DNA of 64,000 bases from a virus. The stretch covers positions 1 to 64,000 of the IMG/VR virus record IMGVR_UViG_3300017773_000002; one strand, 5' to 3'. Numbering within the stretch: the first letter of the stretch is position 1; every line of letters starts with the position of its first letter. The position numbers were made by a program, and so were the translations under genes. Below the pieces are notes generated by a model. That model saw only the letters and a list, made by a program, of their open reading frames with translations, was not told the DNA's origin and did not search any database. Positions 49,453 to 57,806 of this stretch are shown piece by piece.

Positions 49453-49481
49453 TTGACAAAGTGTGTAAAATATTGTATAAT
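49453..49481 (+). promoter_or_regulatory. sigma70-type early promoter
   Basis: TTGACA (49453-49458), 17-nt spacer, TATAAT (49476-49481). A spaced palindrome AATAC-CTAT-GTATT (49479-49492) overlaps it. Confidence 0.86.
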
Positions 49482-49516
49482 ACCTATGTATTGATAATTG
49501 AGAGAGAGTGTTTATT

Positions 49517-49849
49517 ATGAGTTATTTTGTTAAAGAAGATTTCCAATGGGACGGTATGTACTTGACATACAAAGGTGATTTCGAAGGTGCCAAGTTTATG
49601 CAAGATGTTCATCCTAACTGTCACGTAGGTTGGCACGGTAAGTTAAAGCCTGCTTTTGTCGCGAGATTCAAACATGGTTACAAACCTTGGAAAGCATGGG
49701 TTAACTTCCTAGTGAAAAATGTTCATGTTGAGGAGTATATGTATCTTTCTGACCACAACAACAAATTCTTCGATGAAGATTATGGGTACGAAGTCGGAGG
49801 TTCTCCGGTCTTCGCGATGGAAACTCTTGGATATAAGGGGAAGACATAA
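49517..49849 (+). CDS. Hypothetical early protein
   Basis: A 110-residue protein from ATG 49517 with GAGAGAG upstream (a GTG at 49508 is in frame). Aromatic and His-rich (CHVGWHGKLKPAFVARFKHGYKPWKAWVNF). No family recognised. 1-nt overlap with the next gene. Confidence 0.62.
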   Translation: MSYFVKEDFQWDGMYLTYKGDFEGAKFMQDVHPNCHVGWHGKLKPAFVARFKHGYKPWKAWVNFLVKNVHVEEYMYLSDHNNKFFDEDYGYEVGGSPVFAMETLGYKGKT

Positions 49850-50046
49850 TGTACGGTATAGTTGGTGAGACAATTCAATGGGACACTCCTAGTGGTGTCC
49901 TTTCTGGTGAAATAATGTTTGTGCACACTCCTGAAGATATTGATTACTACAGTATTGCTACTGGACCCAATCTAATGGACAGACATTTTCTTGATAGTGA
50001 TACAATGAAAGAACTTAATGTAAAAAACTTAGGAGAAATAAAATGA
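49849..50046 (+). CDS. Small hypothetical early protein
   Basis: A 65-residue acidic beta-rich protein (begins MYGIVGETIQWDTPSGVLSG). 1-nt overlap upstream and 4-nt overlap downstream. Function unknown. Confidence 0.58.
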   Translation: MYGIVGETIQWDTPSGVLSGEIMFVHTPEDIDYYSIATGPNLMDRHFLDSDTMKELNVKNLGEIK

Positions 50047-50183
50047 GTAAAATGAGTACGGTAGTTTTTGAAGTTCAAGAGTTATATGAACAAGCAGTTT
50101 CAGTACAGGATATTTCTAATAAGTTAGACCTCCCTTTAGAATTTGTTAAAGATATTGTTTCTTGTATTTGGGATTACGAATGA
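50043..50183 (+). CDS. Small helical protein
   Basis: A 46-residue acidic protein; its VQELYEQAVSVQDISNKLDLPLEFVKDIV resembles a helix-turn-helix. It starts in a 4-nt overlap with the preceding gene (ATGA). Confidence 0.55.
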   Translation: MSKMSTVVFEVQELYEQAVSVQDISNKLDLPLEFVKDIVSCIWDYE

Positions 50184-50725
50184 ATATTTTTAGATTACAT
50201 GACGACCCTGTTATATCAGCTCAAATGATGTGTGACAAACATGTGGTCAAAATGGTCATTGAATATGCCCAGTTACTATCAACCGCTCATCGCGTTATTG
50301 ATGGTGAAGAATATACTGATAGAACTAAAAGTGGTCGTAGAATAAAACGATGGAGACTCAATGGTGATGCTCAAGAAAGACTCCTATACAAAGCTTGTCA
50401 TGTTAACCATCCCTCCGCTATCTGGACAAGAGAAAACAAAAGAAACTACCGATGGTTGTATGATCATTTTGTAGCTTGCGCTAAAGAATATACGCACCGT
50501 TATGGAAGAATACACGCTACCTATGATAAACTATCTAGTCAGTTGTGGTTCGCCCCTAAGAATATTAATCAAGTAGGACCTGAGACTGTTATGCCACAAT
50601 GTATGCCCGAATATTGCAAAAATGATAATGTTACTGAAGGTTACCGTAAATACTATCGAGAAGAAAAAAAGTACTTCGCTAAATGGTCTAACCGAGAGGT
50701 ACCAAAATGGTTTCAAGAAAAGTAG
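50180..50725 (+). CDS. Conserved phage protein (CDKHVVKM family)
   Basis: A 181-residue protein from ATG 50180 (ATGA overlap). The motif DPVISAQMMCDKHVVKMVIEYAQLLSTAHRV, then HPSAIWTRENKRNYRWLYDHF, ATYDKL and MPQCMPEYCKNDNVTEGYRKYYREEKKYFAKW define a family seen in many T4-like phages. It is sometimes loosely annotated as pyrimidine-dimer glycosylase-like; I cannot support a catalytic assignment. Confidence 0.75.
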   Translation: MNIFRLHDDPVISAQMMCDKHVVKMVIEYAQLLSTAHRVIDGEEYTDRTKSGRRIKRWRLNGDAQERLLYKACHVNHPSAIWTRENKRNYRWLYDHFVACAKEYTHRYGRIHATYDKLSSQLWFAPKNINQVGPETVMPQCMPEYCKNDNVTEGYRKYYREEKKYFAKWSNREVPKWFQEK

Positions 50726-50874
50726 GCGTTTGGATACTAAGAATAATGCTTATATTTTGGTTAAGTTTTTCTCAGAAAGCTGACGATGAATTGTTTGGTG
50801 TTTTAACAAGTATTCGTAGATTTAACGAATGTCGTAGATTAGTAAAAGATAAACCTAATAAAAAGTATATATAA
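50707..50874 (+). CDS. Small protein with N-terminal membrane or signal segment
   Basis: A 55-residue protein overlapping the preceding gene by 19 nt, starting MVSRKVGVWILRIMLIFWLSFS; the hydrophobic run and a following SQKADDE could be a signal peptide. The rest is basic. Function unknown. Confidence 0.5.
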   Translation: MVSRKVGVWILRIMLIFWLSFSQKADDELFGVLTSIRRFNECRRLVKDKPNKKYI

Positions 50875-50896
50875 TATTAACAGAGGCAATTAAATT

Positions 50897-51334
50897 ATGG
50901 CATATACTACAAGAAATCCTGAAGTTTTTGAGATACTTGAAGAGTTCAGTAAATCTAAAAATAAAAAATCTCGATTAGAGGTTCTAAGTAAATATTCTGA
51001 TGTTCAGGCACTTAAGGATGTTTTAAGAGGAACTTTTGACGATTCTTTAGAGTTTCTTTTACCCGAAGGAAAACCTCCATTCACCCCGAATAACGAAAGA
51101 AGTGTTCCCTCCACTCTATTGAGAGGGCATAAAATGTTTGGTATTTTTGTAAATGGTGGGCCTGGCACTGATCTCCCTGCCTACAAAAGAGAAAACAAAT
51201 TTATAGAACTACTAGAGTCTATCCATCCTAAAGATGCTGATTTAGTTCTCTCTATGATAGAGAAAAAATCACCAATAAAATTCTTAACTAAAAAACTTGT
51301 ACAGGAGGCATTCCCCGATTTGATCCGTAAGTAA
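50897..51334 (+). CDS. DUF6433-like conserved T4-like phage protein
   Basis: A 145-residue helical protein. EILEEFSKSKNKKSRLEVLSKY, LKDVLRGTFDDSLEFLLPEGKPPF, LLRGHKMFGIFVNGG and ELLESIHPKDADLVLSM match the order of a family I recall from T4-like phages. Function unknown. Confidence 0.72.
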   Translation: MAYTTRNPEVFEILEEFSKSKNKKSRLEVLSKYSDVQALKDVLRGTFDDSLEFLLPEGKPPFTPNNERSVPSTLLRGHKMFGIFVNGGPGTDLPAYKRENKFIELLESIHPKDADLVLSMIEKKSPIKFLTKKLVQEAFPDLIRK

Positions 51335-51379
51335 CCCAAGGTAGCAGCTTAAACCCACTCGACCTATAAGGAATCTACT

Positions 51380-51523
51380 ATGTCGAATAATAAAGTAAGT
51401 AATAAAACTGCAACAATTCATAGAACGTCCATGTCACTCTCCCAAACGACATACAATTATTATTGTAATTCGAATGTGACAACGGATAATTATTATACTA
51501 CAACAAAGGGTTCCAACTGCTAA
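51380..51523 (+). CDS. Small Thr/Asn/Tyr-rich peptide
   Basis: A 47-residue frame with AAGGA about 8 nt upstream of ATG 51380, between unrelated genes. Composition is Thr, Asn, Tyr and Ser, with Cys at 29 and 47. No family recognised; could be structural or non-functional. Confidence 0.45.
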   Translation: MSNNKVSNKTATIHRTSMSLSQTTYNYYCNSNVTTDNYYTTTKGSNC

Positions 51524-51545
51524 ATAGGGGGTGATCATATCTCTT

Positions 51546-51569
51546 CAGGATCAGATCTCGCGTATCCTG
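51546..51569 (+). other. Inverted repeat in a short intergenic stretch
   Basis: CAGGAT (51546-51551) pairs with ATCCTG (51564-51569) across a 12-nt loop. The 271-nt stretch 51335-51605 otherwise holds only the 47-residue frame. A GATCATATCTC/GATCAGATCTC direct repeat is also present. Significance unknown. Confidence 0.35.
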
Positions 51570-51605
51570 TCGTATTGATCTACTTTATGACCAGTGAATT
51601 TTATT

Positions 51606-51842
51606 ATGGCAATTTACAACTTTAAAAATAAAGAAACCGGAGAGATCTTTGAAAAGACTCTTCGGATTTCTGACTTAGACGAATTTAAAAAAAATAATCC
51701 GGAACTGACTCAGGTTATATTATCTGCGCCTAAACTCGTTTCTGGACATACTACAGCTCGTCAGTTGGCCGGTTCAGAATGGAATGACCATCTGAAAAAT
51801 ATCAAGAAGGGTGCTGGTAAGCACTCAACAATCAACACTTAA
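51606..51842 (+). CDS. Small conserved T4-like protein
   Basis: A 78-residue protein from ATG 51606. NFKNKETGEIFEKTLRISDLDEFKKNNPEL and a C-terminal SGHTTARQL...LKNIKKGAGKHSTINT follow a small phage family related to FmdB-type zinc ribbons, here without cysteines. Function unknown. Confidence 0.65.
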   Translation: MAIYNFKNKETGEIFEKTLRISDLDEFKKNNPELTQVILSAPKLVSGHTTARQLAGSEWNDHLKNIKKGAGKHSTINT

Positions 51843-51857
51843 TATAGGAATATATAC

Positions 51858-52304
51858 ATGAATAGAGAAAATGTCTTTGAGACGTTAAAAATAGATGAAG
51901 GCGTTAAGTATGAAATTTATCTTGACCATCTTGGTTACCCTACTTTTGGTGTGGGGCATTTGGTCACGGAAAATGATCCGGAATACGGACAAGATGTTGG
52001 AACAGAAATCTCTGAAGAGAGAGTCTGGGAATGTTTCGAAACCGATCTGGACACCGCGATTTCCGAGTGCGAAGCTCTATACGAAGAGCGGACTTATGGA
52101 GATTTCCCCGACGAAGTCAAAGAGATACTGGTTAATATGATGTTCAATATGGGAAGGACTCGTCTTAGTAAGTTTAAGAACATGACTGCTGCATTACTGG
52201 ATGGTGACTGGGAAAGAGCTGCTGTAGAAGGTAGAGATTCTCGTTGGCACAAACAAGTAACGAATCGAGCAGAACGATTAATGGTGAGACTAGAGAATGT
52301 CTAA
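51858..52304 (+). CDS. Phage lysozyme (T4 gpe type, GH24)
   Basis: A 148-residue muramidase. Glu14, Asp23 and Thr29 align with the Glu11-Asp20-Thr26 triad of T4 lysozyme (KIDEGVKYEIYLDHLGYPTFGVGH), and NMMFNMGRTRLSKFKNM and RWHKQVTNRAERLMVRL complete the fold. It has no signal peptide and would need a holin. It overlaps the next gene by 8 nt. Spanin-like genes are 8 kb downstream. Confidence 0.93.
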   Translation: MNRENVFETLKIDEGVKYEIYLDHLGYPTFGVGHLVTENDPEYGQDVGTEISEERVWECFETDLDTAISECEALYEERTYGDFPDEVKEILVNMMFNMGRTRLSKFKNMTAALLDGDWERAAVEGRDSRWHKQVTNRAERLMVRLENV

Positions 52305-53142
52305 AAACGCTATCTTCCAATATATGATAACAAGTAGTGTTGTCGACCAACGTGGAGACATCAAAGGAAGAAACCGATCAGAACTCTATCAAGAGTGCGC
52401 ATCAATATCTAGGAAATCTTTTGAAGCATATGCAGATTTGATTTGCGCTGACCATCACTACTCGGATAAAAGAGTATTCACTGAAGGACATGGTTGTTCG
52501 ACATCACTTCTTTATGAATGTCTTCGAGTGATTTATGATCCAATGTTTGACAAATATGATAACGTTCTATTTGTTGATACTGATATTGTAGTGAACACAA
52601 CAAAAAATATATTTGATGAATGTTGTGTTGGCGCAGAAGTCTATGGTGTATTGGAATCAGATATAGTTACATCAAATGGCGGTGGGTATAATTCTTGGGA
52701 CTATAAAGAAAGTACATACAATGACTTCTGTTCTAAGTTTGATATGCATAACTGTCCTATATTGCCGACATTACCTCCCAGTAGACCATCTAAGTTGACA
52801 ATCCTCAATACTGGAGTGGTTATCTGGACTAAGGAAGCCAGACTTCGTGCGAGAAAGGAGTTTGATTCTTGGGAAGATTGGTGTTATTCTCAACCATCTT
52901 TTCATATGTCTATAATGAACGATCAACCCTATATTTCCGCACAACTTGGAAAACATGAATTCGACCTAGAATGTTTGGGTCAAGAATGGAACGATTCTCC
53001 GCATTATAATACAGAAGAAGAATTCTTCGAAAAGGCTAACTTCTGTCATTATACCGGAGGAGACTGGAAGATAGATATGACTCGTCATTGGCATCAAAGA
53101 AAGTATAAAGTAATGCCTTGGGAAAGAACTTTAGTTCCATAG
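52297..53142 (+). CDS. GT-A-type glycosyltransferase (GT8-like)
   Basis: A 281-residue protein with VLFVDTDIVVNTTKNIFDE (DxD), TILNTGVVIWTKEAR (the conserved acceptor-side motif) and NDQPYISAQLGKHEF, NFCHYTGG. Family members transfer sugars from UDP donors. Acceptor unknown. The gene after it has its own promoter. Confidence 0.75.
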   Translation: MSKNAIFQYMITSSVVDQRGDIKGRNRSELYQECASISRKSFEAYADLICADHHYSDKRVFTEGHGCSTSLLYECLRVIYDPMFDKYDNVLFVDTDIVVNTTKNIFDECCVGAEVYGVLESDIVTSNGGGYNSWDYKESTYNDFCSKFDMHNCPILPTLPPSRPSKLTILNTGVVIWTKEARLRARKEFDSWEDWCYSQPSFHMSIMNDQPYISAQLGKHEFDLECLGQEWNDSPHYNTEEEFFEKANFCHYTGGDWKIDMTRHWHQRKYKVMPWERTLVP

Positions 53143-53147
53143 AACAC

Positions 53148-53176
53148 TTGACATTTCTTGTTCAATGGGTTATAAT
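53148..53176 (+). promoter_or_regulatory. sigma70-type early promoter with palindrome
   Basis: TTGACA (53148-53153), 17-nt spacer, TATAAT (53171-53176), with TAATAC-CT-GTATTG at 53173-53186. Confidence 0.88.
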
Positions 53177-53199
53177 ACCTGTATTGAATGGAGATATAA

Positions 53200-53781
53200 A
53201 TGAAAGAAAAAGTAATATTAGTAGACTGTGATGGTGTTTTGTTGGATTGGGTCTACGCATTCACTCAGTGGATGGATCGTCACGGATATAAGTTAGATCC
53301 TAATGCTGACAAGATTTACAGTATCAACCAAAGATACAACATAGAAAAATTAGAAGGTAAAAGGCTCGTAAGAATGTTCAATGAGAGTGCGGTAATTCGT
53401 AAATTACCTCCTCTTAGAGACGCTATGAAGTATGTTAAGAAGTTGCATGAACAACATGGTTATGTTTTCCATGCAATAACTAGTTTGAGTAACGATCAGT
53501 ATGCACAACATTTAAGAACTAAAAATCTTATTGAATTGTTCGGTCCAACACCCTTCGAGAAGTATGTTTATTTAGATACTGGTGCTGATAAAGACGAAGC
53601 TTTAGAAGAGTATCGTGATACTGGATGTTACTGGATAGAAGACAAACCTGAGAACTGTGATGTTGGTTCTAAGATGGGTTTAGAAAGTTTATTGGTTGCT
53701 CATGAGCACAATGCAAATTACAAGGGACACGCAACACGTGTTCAAAACTGGAAAGAGATCTATAAGATCATAACTGAATAA
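53200..53781 (+). CDS. HAD-like phosphatase (5'-nucleotidase-like)
   Basis: A 193-residue protein with motif I LVDCDGVLLDW (DxD), a later AITSLSN (motif II) and YWIEDKPENCDVG (motif IV). Size and sequence resemble 5'(3')-deoxyribonucleotidases. Probably removes phosphates from nucleotides early in infection. Start ATG 53200 with GGAG upstream. Confidence 0.78.
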   Translation: MKEKVILVDCDGVLLDWVYAFTQWMDRHGYKLDPNADKIYSINQRYNIEKLEGKRLVRMFNESAVIRKLPPLRDAMKYVKKLHEQHGYVFHAITSLSNDQYAQHLRTKNLIELFGPTPFEKYVYLDTGADKDEALEEYRDTGCYWIEDKPENCDVGSKMGLESLLVAHEHNANYKGHATRVQNWKEIYKIITE

Positions 53782-53790
53782 GGAGTCAAT

Positions 53791-54066
53791 ATGACTATTA
53801 AAGCGCCTAACTGGTGTCCACATGCGGTACCTACTTCAAGAGGATGGGAGAATCCCGTTACTGGAGAAGTGTATAAAAAACAAGTTTTAACAACTGAACA
53901 AATCGCTGAATTTTTTACTGCGGCTGCTCCTTCAGAACCACCCGTGGTTCAAAAGGTTGTTTTCGATTCTTTTGACGTAAAACCAACTTCTTCTATGCAG
54001 TTAAATGAAGTTATGTACGACAATAAAATGGACGAGAACAATTCAAATAAGGAATGGGCAGATTAA
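53791..54066 (+). CDS. Conserved small phage protein
   Basis: A 91-residue protein; KAPNWCPHAVPTSRGWENPVTGE is a conserved opening of a small family in T4-likes. The C-terminus is acidic and disordered. Function unknown. Confidence 0.7.
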   Translation: MTIKAPNWCPHAVPTSRGWENPVTGEVYKKQVLTTEQIAEFFTAAAPSEPPVVQKVVFDSFDVKPTSSMQLNEVMYDNKMDENNSNKEWAD

Positions 54067-54068
54067 AA

Positions 54069-54380
54069 ATGCTTAAACACAATGACTCCGCCACTGAACT
54101 ATTGACTATTCTTCAAGAAGAGTGTGCGGAAGTCATACAAGAAGCCTCTAAAGTTAAAAGGTTTGGTCAAGAACAATCCAATATAAGTAGACTCGCTAAA
54201 GAAGTGGGTGACTTAGTTTGTATGATTGAACTTTTACAAGAATGGGAAGTTGTTTCTCATAGTGCTGTAGAAAATTCTAGACAACAAAAATTAGATAAAT
54301 TAAAAATATGGTCTAATTTATTTTCAAGTGAAGAAGAAAGGTCCCTATATTATGACGACATTGTTGTCTCTGAGAACTGA
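54069..54380 (+). CDS. MazG-like nucleotide pyrophosphohydrolase
   Basis: A 103-residue all-alpha NTP-PPase. LQEECAEVIQEASKVKRFG and RLAKEVGDLVCMIELL supply ExxE and ExxD-type metal ligands. Start ATG 54069; an in-frame ATG at 54054 overlaps the previous gene and has a site too close. May hydrolyse (p)ppGpp or damaged dNTPs, as proposed for marine phage MazG. Confidence 0.82.
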   Translation: MLKHNDSATELLTILQEECAEVIQEASKVKRFGQEQSNISRLAKEVGDLVCMIELLQEWEVVSHSAVENSRQQKLDKLKIWSNLFSSEEERSLYYDDIVVSEN

Positions 54381-54603
54381 TAAAAACATATCTATCCTTA
54401 AGTGGATAGGAACTATATTATTTTTCACAGCTGGAATTTTACTAAGTAGCAAGATAGGAATAAGTCGATGGGGGTATATTTTATTCTTTATCGGACACTT
54501 AATTTTTATCTATGTTTTTTGGAAAGATCGTCCCATGCTTACACAAAATATTATGTTTACGACAATAGACTTATGGGGAATTTATCGTTGGTGGTTGATA
54601 TAA
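54352..54603 (+). CDS. Three-helix membrane protein, weakly PnuC-like
   Basis: An 83-residue protein with three hydrophobic segments (about 18-36, 40-56, 64-80) and a Trp-rich end (LWGIYRWWLI) resembling half of a PnuC- or SemiSWEET-type transporter. Overlaps the preceding gene by 29 nt. Assignment is weak. Confidence 0.5.
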   Translation: MTTLLSLRTDKNISILKWIGTILFFTAGILLSSKIGISRWGYILFFIGHLIFIYVFWKDRPMLTQNIMFTTIDLWGIYRWWLI

Positions 54604-54610
54604 AATAATA

Positions 54611-54618
54611 TATAAATA
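54611..54618 (+). promoter_or_regulatory. T4-type late promoter box
   Basis: Exact TATAAATA, 29 nt before ATG 54647 of the carbamoyltransferase; AAGGA lies between. Confidence 0.65.
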
Positions 54619-54646
54619 AACATATCACCAATTTAAGGATAAATCG

Positions 54647-56098
54647 ATGAAGTATGTGGGTTTTAGTGAACATTATCATGATGCTGGTTTTGTAATTATA
54701 GATGAGTCCGGAAATGTAGATTTTGCTACACATTCAGAACGATATAGTAAGAAGAAAAATGATCCCAGAATAAACTCAGAAATATGGAAAAGAGTTTGTG
54801 AGGGGGATCATATTTCCTTTTATGAAGACCACTCCTTAAAATTTAATGTTAGGGGTGGTCTTGGTACCTCAAACTATAGACCAGAAAATAATAGACATTT
54901 TGATATCTCGTATCTTCATCATCAATCTCATTGCGCTACAGCTTTCTACACTCGTCCTTGGGATAGTGTGGATGATACTGTTCAGGTTTCTATAGATGGA
55001 GTTGGTGAACTTCAGACAGCCTGTATTTTAGATAAAGATTTTAATTTAATTAAAGAATGGCATTATCCTAAATCTGTGGGTTTGATTTACACGCTAGTAA
55101 CAACATTTTTAGGTTTGCGTCCCCTCGAAGACGAATATGTTGTAATGGGACTATCCTCCTATGGAGAGGATAAATTCAGTAATTGGATAATAGAACAATA
55201 TAAAAATTTTTCTGATACCGCTGATGAAGTTTCTATGGGAATTTTGGTTGGTGATCCGGAAAAATCCGACAGAGAAAAACAAAGAATAAATTTTCGTGAT
55301 GTTTTAAAACAAAAAGTCGAATCTAACTCTAGAGAAGATGCTGCAGCATCTTGTCAGGCATTTGCCGAATGGGCTATTATGGATATAATGCAAGAAGCCC
55401 GAAAACACGGTAGTAAGTTGGTGTATAGTGGCGGATGCGCACAAAATGTAATTATTAATTCATTACTTCCTAAAATATTTGATGAAGTTCATATCGCAGT
55501 ATCCCCCACTGATGCCGGTTCAGCTTTAGGTTGTGCCGCACTTTCTTGGGCAAAAGAAACTGGTAAGAATAAACTTATTTGGACCCCGTATTCCGGTTAT
55601 AATATCGAAAGAAAAATCAATCCCAAAAAAATTGTCGATCATTTAATAGAAAAAAAAATATGCGGTATAGCTAACGGTAAAGCTGAATTTGGACCTAGAG
55701 CTTTGGGCAATAGATCTTTGATTGCTGATGTCAGATACGATGTTAAAGATACGGTAAATAATATCAAACGAAGACAAATGTATCGTCCTTTCGCTCCAGC
55801 TATATTAGAGGAATATGTGGAAGACTACTTCCTTGGATGTACTAATGAATATATGCAATATACTTCTATTGCGTTACATGACTATAAGTCAGTTACTCAT
55901 ATAGACGGTACTGCTAGAGTACAAGTGGTAAAGAAAGACTGTAATTCTATATTTCGAAAAATAATTGAAGAGTATTATGAACGTACTGGAGTCCCCATGT
56001 TACTAAATACTTCTTTAAATATACGTGGAAGACCTATGGTCAACGACGAAAATGACGCTAAACTTTGGCAACAACAGTATAATGTAAAGGTATTTTAA
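54647..56098 (+). CDS. NodU/CmcH-type carbamoyltransferase
   Basis: Transfers a carbamoyl group to sugar hydroxyls from carbamoyl phosphate and ATP. The TsaD-like N-terminal domain has HHQSHCATAF (metal-binding His), DGVGELQT and VYSGGCAQNVIINS; the C-terminal domain has GKAEFGPRALGNRSLIADVR and VPMLLNTSLN. At 483 residues it is a little short for the family. Marine T4-likes often carry one; the acceptor is unknown. Probably late-expressed. Confidence 0.9.
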   Translation: MKYVGFSEHYHDAGFVIIDESGNVDFATHSERYSKKKNDPRINSEIWKRVCEGDHISFYEDHSLKFNVRGGLGTSNYRPENNRHFDISYLHHQSHCATAFYTRPWDSVDDTVQVSIDGVGELQTACILDKDFNLIKEWHYPKSVGLIYTLVTTFLGLRPLEDEYVVMGLSSYGEDKFSNWIIEQYKNFSDTADEVSMGILVGDPEKSDREKQRINFRDVLKQKVESNSREDAAASCQAFAEWAIMDIMQEARKHGSKLVYSGGCAQNVIINSLLPKIFDEVHIAVSPTDAGSALGCAALSWAKETGKNKLIWTPYSGYNIERKINPKKIVDHLIEKKICGIANGKAEFGPRALGNRSLIADVRYDVKDTVNNIKRRQMYRPFAPAILEEYVEDYFLGCTNEYMQYTSIALHDYKSVTHIDGTARVQVVKKDCNSIFRKIIEEYYERTGVPMLLNTSLNIRGRPMVNDENDAKLWQQQYNVKVF

Positions 56099-56099
56099 A

Positions 56100-56456
56100 A
56101 TGGCAAAAGCAACAAAAGAAAAAGAAAAAACGCTCACGGTAGATAGTGATGGTTCTCTAGCCAAAGCTGATACCAATGGTGATGGTCATGTAACAGAGAC
56201 CGAACTGGAAATGCATATGGAGTTCAAAAGAAAAGAACTTGAAGATGCTGATGCGATGCGAGATGCACAACGAAAGATGGCTTGGTTCTCTCTATATGGA
56301 ATGTTGTTATATCCTTTCGCGGTTGTTCTTGCATCTGTCGTAGGTTTAGATGAAGCGACAAAGACACTGGGTTCTATGGCTCCCACATACTTCGTTTCGG
56401 TTGCTGCTATAGTTGCGGCATTTTATGCGAAGGAAGCAATGGGTACTAAAAAATAA
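56100..56456 (+). CDS. EF-hand plus two-helix membrane protein
   Basis: A 118-residue protein starting 1 nt after the carbamoyltransferase stop. A canonical EF-hand loop DTNGDGHVTETE (residues 24-35) is followed by two membrane helices (about 66-86 and 96-114). It might sense Ca2+ at the membrane or be a holin-like structural protein. Known only as a recurring T4-like architecture by recollection. Confidence 0.7.
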   Translation: MAKATKEKEKTLTVDSDGSLAKADTNGDGHVTETELEMHMEFKRKELEDADAMRDAQRKMAWFSLYGMLLYPFAVVLASVVGLDEATKTLGSMAPTYFVSVAAIVAAFYAKEAMGTKK

Positions 56457-56466
56457 GGATTGATAG

Positions 56467-56946
56467 ATGTCACATAAAGATGTAAATCCACATATATTAT
56501 TTCCTTTTTTAATTTCTTGTGCGGCTGCTTTTATTATTTCCTTCGCATTTGATAACGTAAAACATAGAGGTCATAACCCCCAAAGTGCATGTATAAATGA
56601 GTGTTATGAAAAGTTGTTAGAAAGACGAGAAGTTGCTAGGGTCGCTAAAATAGAAGAAGAAAGACTTATCGCAGCAGGCGTTATTGAAGCTCCTGTAGTC
56701 GTGGAAGACCCCACCCCACCTATGTGGAATGGATGTGCTGGGTGTCATGGCACGAAGGGTGAAGGAATGGGAATGTTTCCAAAGATCGCTGGTCAAAGTA
56801 AAGAATACATTACAACTGCTTTACTGGAATATAAAAATAGACAAGAGAGGGGAAGACAGTCCATGATAATGTGGTCACAGGCATCTTTTTTGTCTGATAG
56901 AGATATTGACACTCTCGGAAATTTCATTAGTAATTTGGAAAACTGA
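56467..56946 (+). CDS. Membrane-anchored class I cytochrome c
   Basis: A 159-residue protein with an N-terminal membrane anchor (about 10-28, ILFPFLISCAAAFIISFAF), a helical linker, and a small cytochrome c domain. CAGCH (Cys90, Cys93, His94) binds heme; GEGMGMFPKIAGQSKEYI and a SMIMWSQ segment (Met133 or Met135 as the sixth ligand) match cytochrome c553/c5-type folds. The heme domain would be periplasmic and need the host Ccm system. An electron carrier from a phage is very unusual. 1-nt overlap with the next gene. Confidence 0.88.
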   Translation: MSHKDVNPHILFPFLISCAAAFIISFAFDNVKHRGHNPQSACINECYEKLLERREVARVAKIEEERLIAAGVIEAPVVVEDPTPPMWNGCAGCHGTKGEGMGMFPKIAGQSKEYITTALLEYKNRQERGRQSMIMWSQASFLSDRDIDTLGNFISNLEN

Positions 56947-57806
56947 TGACTGAACTCGTTACTTGGAGAGGAACTCCGGGCGTAGGTGATTTTATGTGGG
57001 CACTTAACTGCTCTCATTTACACTCTTGGAGATCAAAAACACCAATAAATTTAGAGATGCATTGGTCTCACGACGAAAACCATCTTCATCATTTTGAAGA
57101 TCCAGAAACAATTATAGAAAGGATGCAATATATACATAATTTCTATGACAGAAAGAATGATGTAAGAATATCACATGTTATAAATGCTAAAGGTAGATAT
57201 AGTTTTTGGAAGTATGAAGACGATATAAAATTACTGGAAGACGGTTCAAAGGTTCAAGTGGCTAGAAATATAGAAAAAACAAGATTTTATTTTCAATCGG
57301 GAATATATTCTGATAAGAGAGGAAATAAAGCTCCAGAAAATGATTGGTTGTTTAGGAGTGATTCATTCCAAAAAACTATATCTAATAAAATAGTTTTTTG
57401 GAGACCCACATTTAATGCAGAAACGCCAAGAACATGGAAAAGGGGTTTAACAAACCGAGATTGGGAAATTATAATAGATAAATTAAAATCTCATGGTTTT
57501 CAGATGGTTGAACTGACATACAGAACTCCCATACGAGAAGCTATGTGGCATATTGCAACTTGTAGACAAGTTATATGTTATGATGGTATGTGGCATTATG
57601 TCGCTAAGAATTTTTGTAAACCTTTATTGGTAGTTAGTGAAGAAGGTATAACTAAATACCACACTAAATATGCGGTAAGGTCAAGTCACAATATCAAAAC
57701 TAACGCTAATATTTGGTTTTGGGTAGATAACCCTAAAATAATGTTGAAACACTCTCAAAAGAAGGCCGACAATTTTAGAGAGAAAATGAGAGAGATTAGA
57801 CAATGA
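56946..57806 (+). CDS. GT-B-like glycosyltransferase
   Basis: A 286-residue protein. WRGTPGVGDFMWALN at the N-terminus and the C-terminal REAMWHIATCRQVICYDGMWHYVAKNFCKPLLVVSEEG resemble the ADP-heptose-type (GT9) donor-site motifs. Substrate unknown. It overlaps the radical SAM gene by 4 nt. Confidence 0.6.
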   Translation: MTELVTWRGTPGVGDFMWALNCSHLHSWRSKTPINLEMHWSHDENHLHHFEDPETIIERMQYIHNFYDRKNDVRISHVINAKGRYSFWKYEDDIKLLEDGSKVQVARNIEKTRFYFQSGIYSDKRGNKAPENDWLFRSDSFQKTISNKIVFWRPTFNAETPRTWKRGLTNRDWEIIIDKLKSHGFQMVELTYRTPIREAMWHIATCRQVICYDGMWHYVAKNFCKPLLVVSEEGITKYHTKYAVRSSHNIKTNANIWFWVDNPKIMLKHSQKKADNFREKMREIRQ

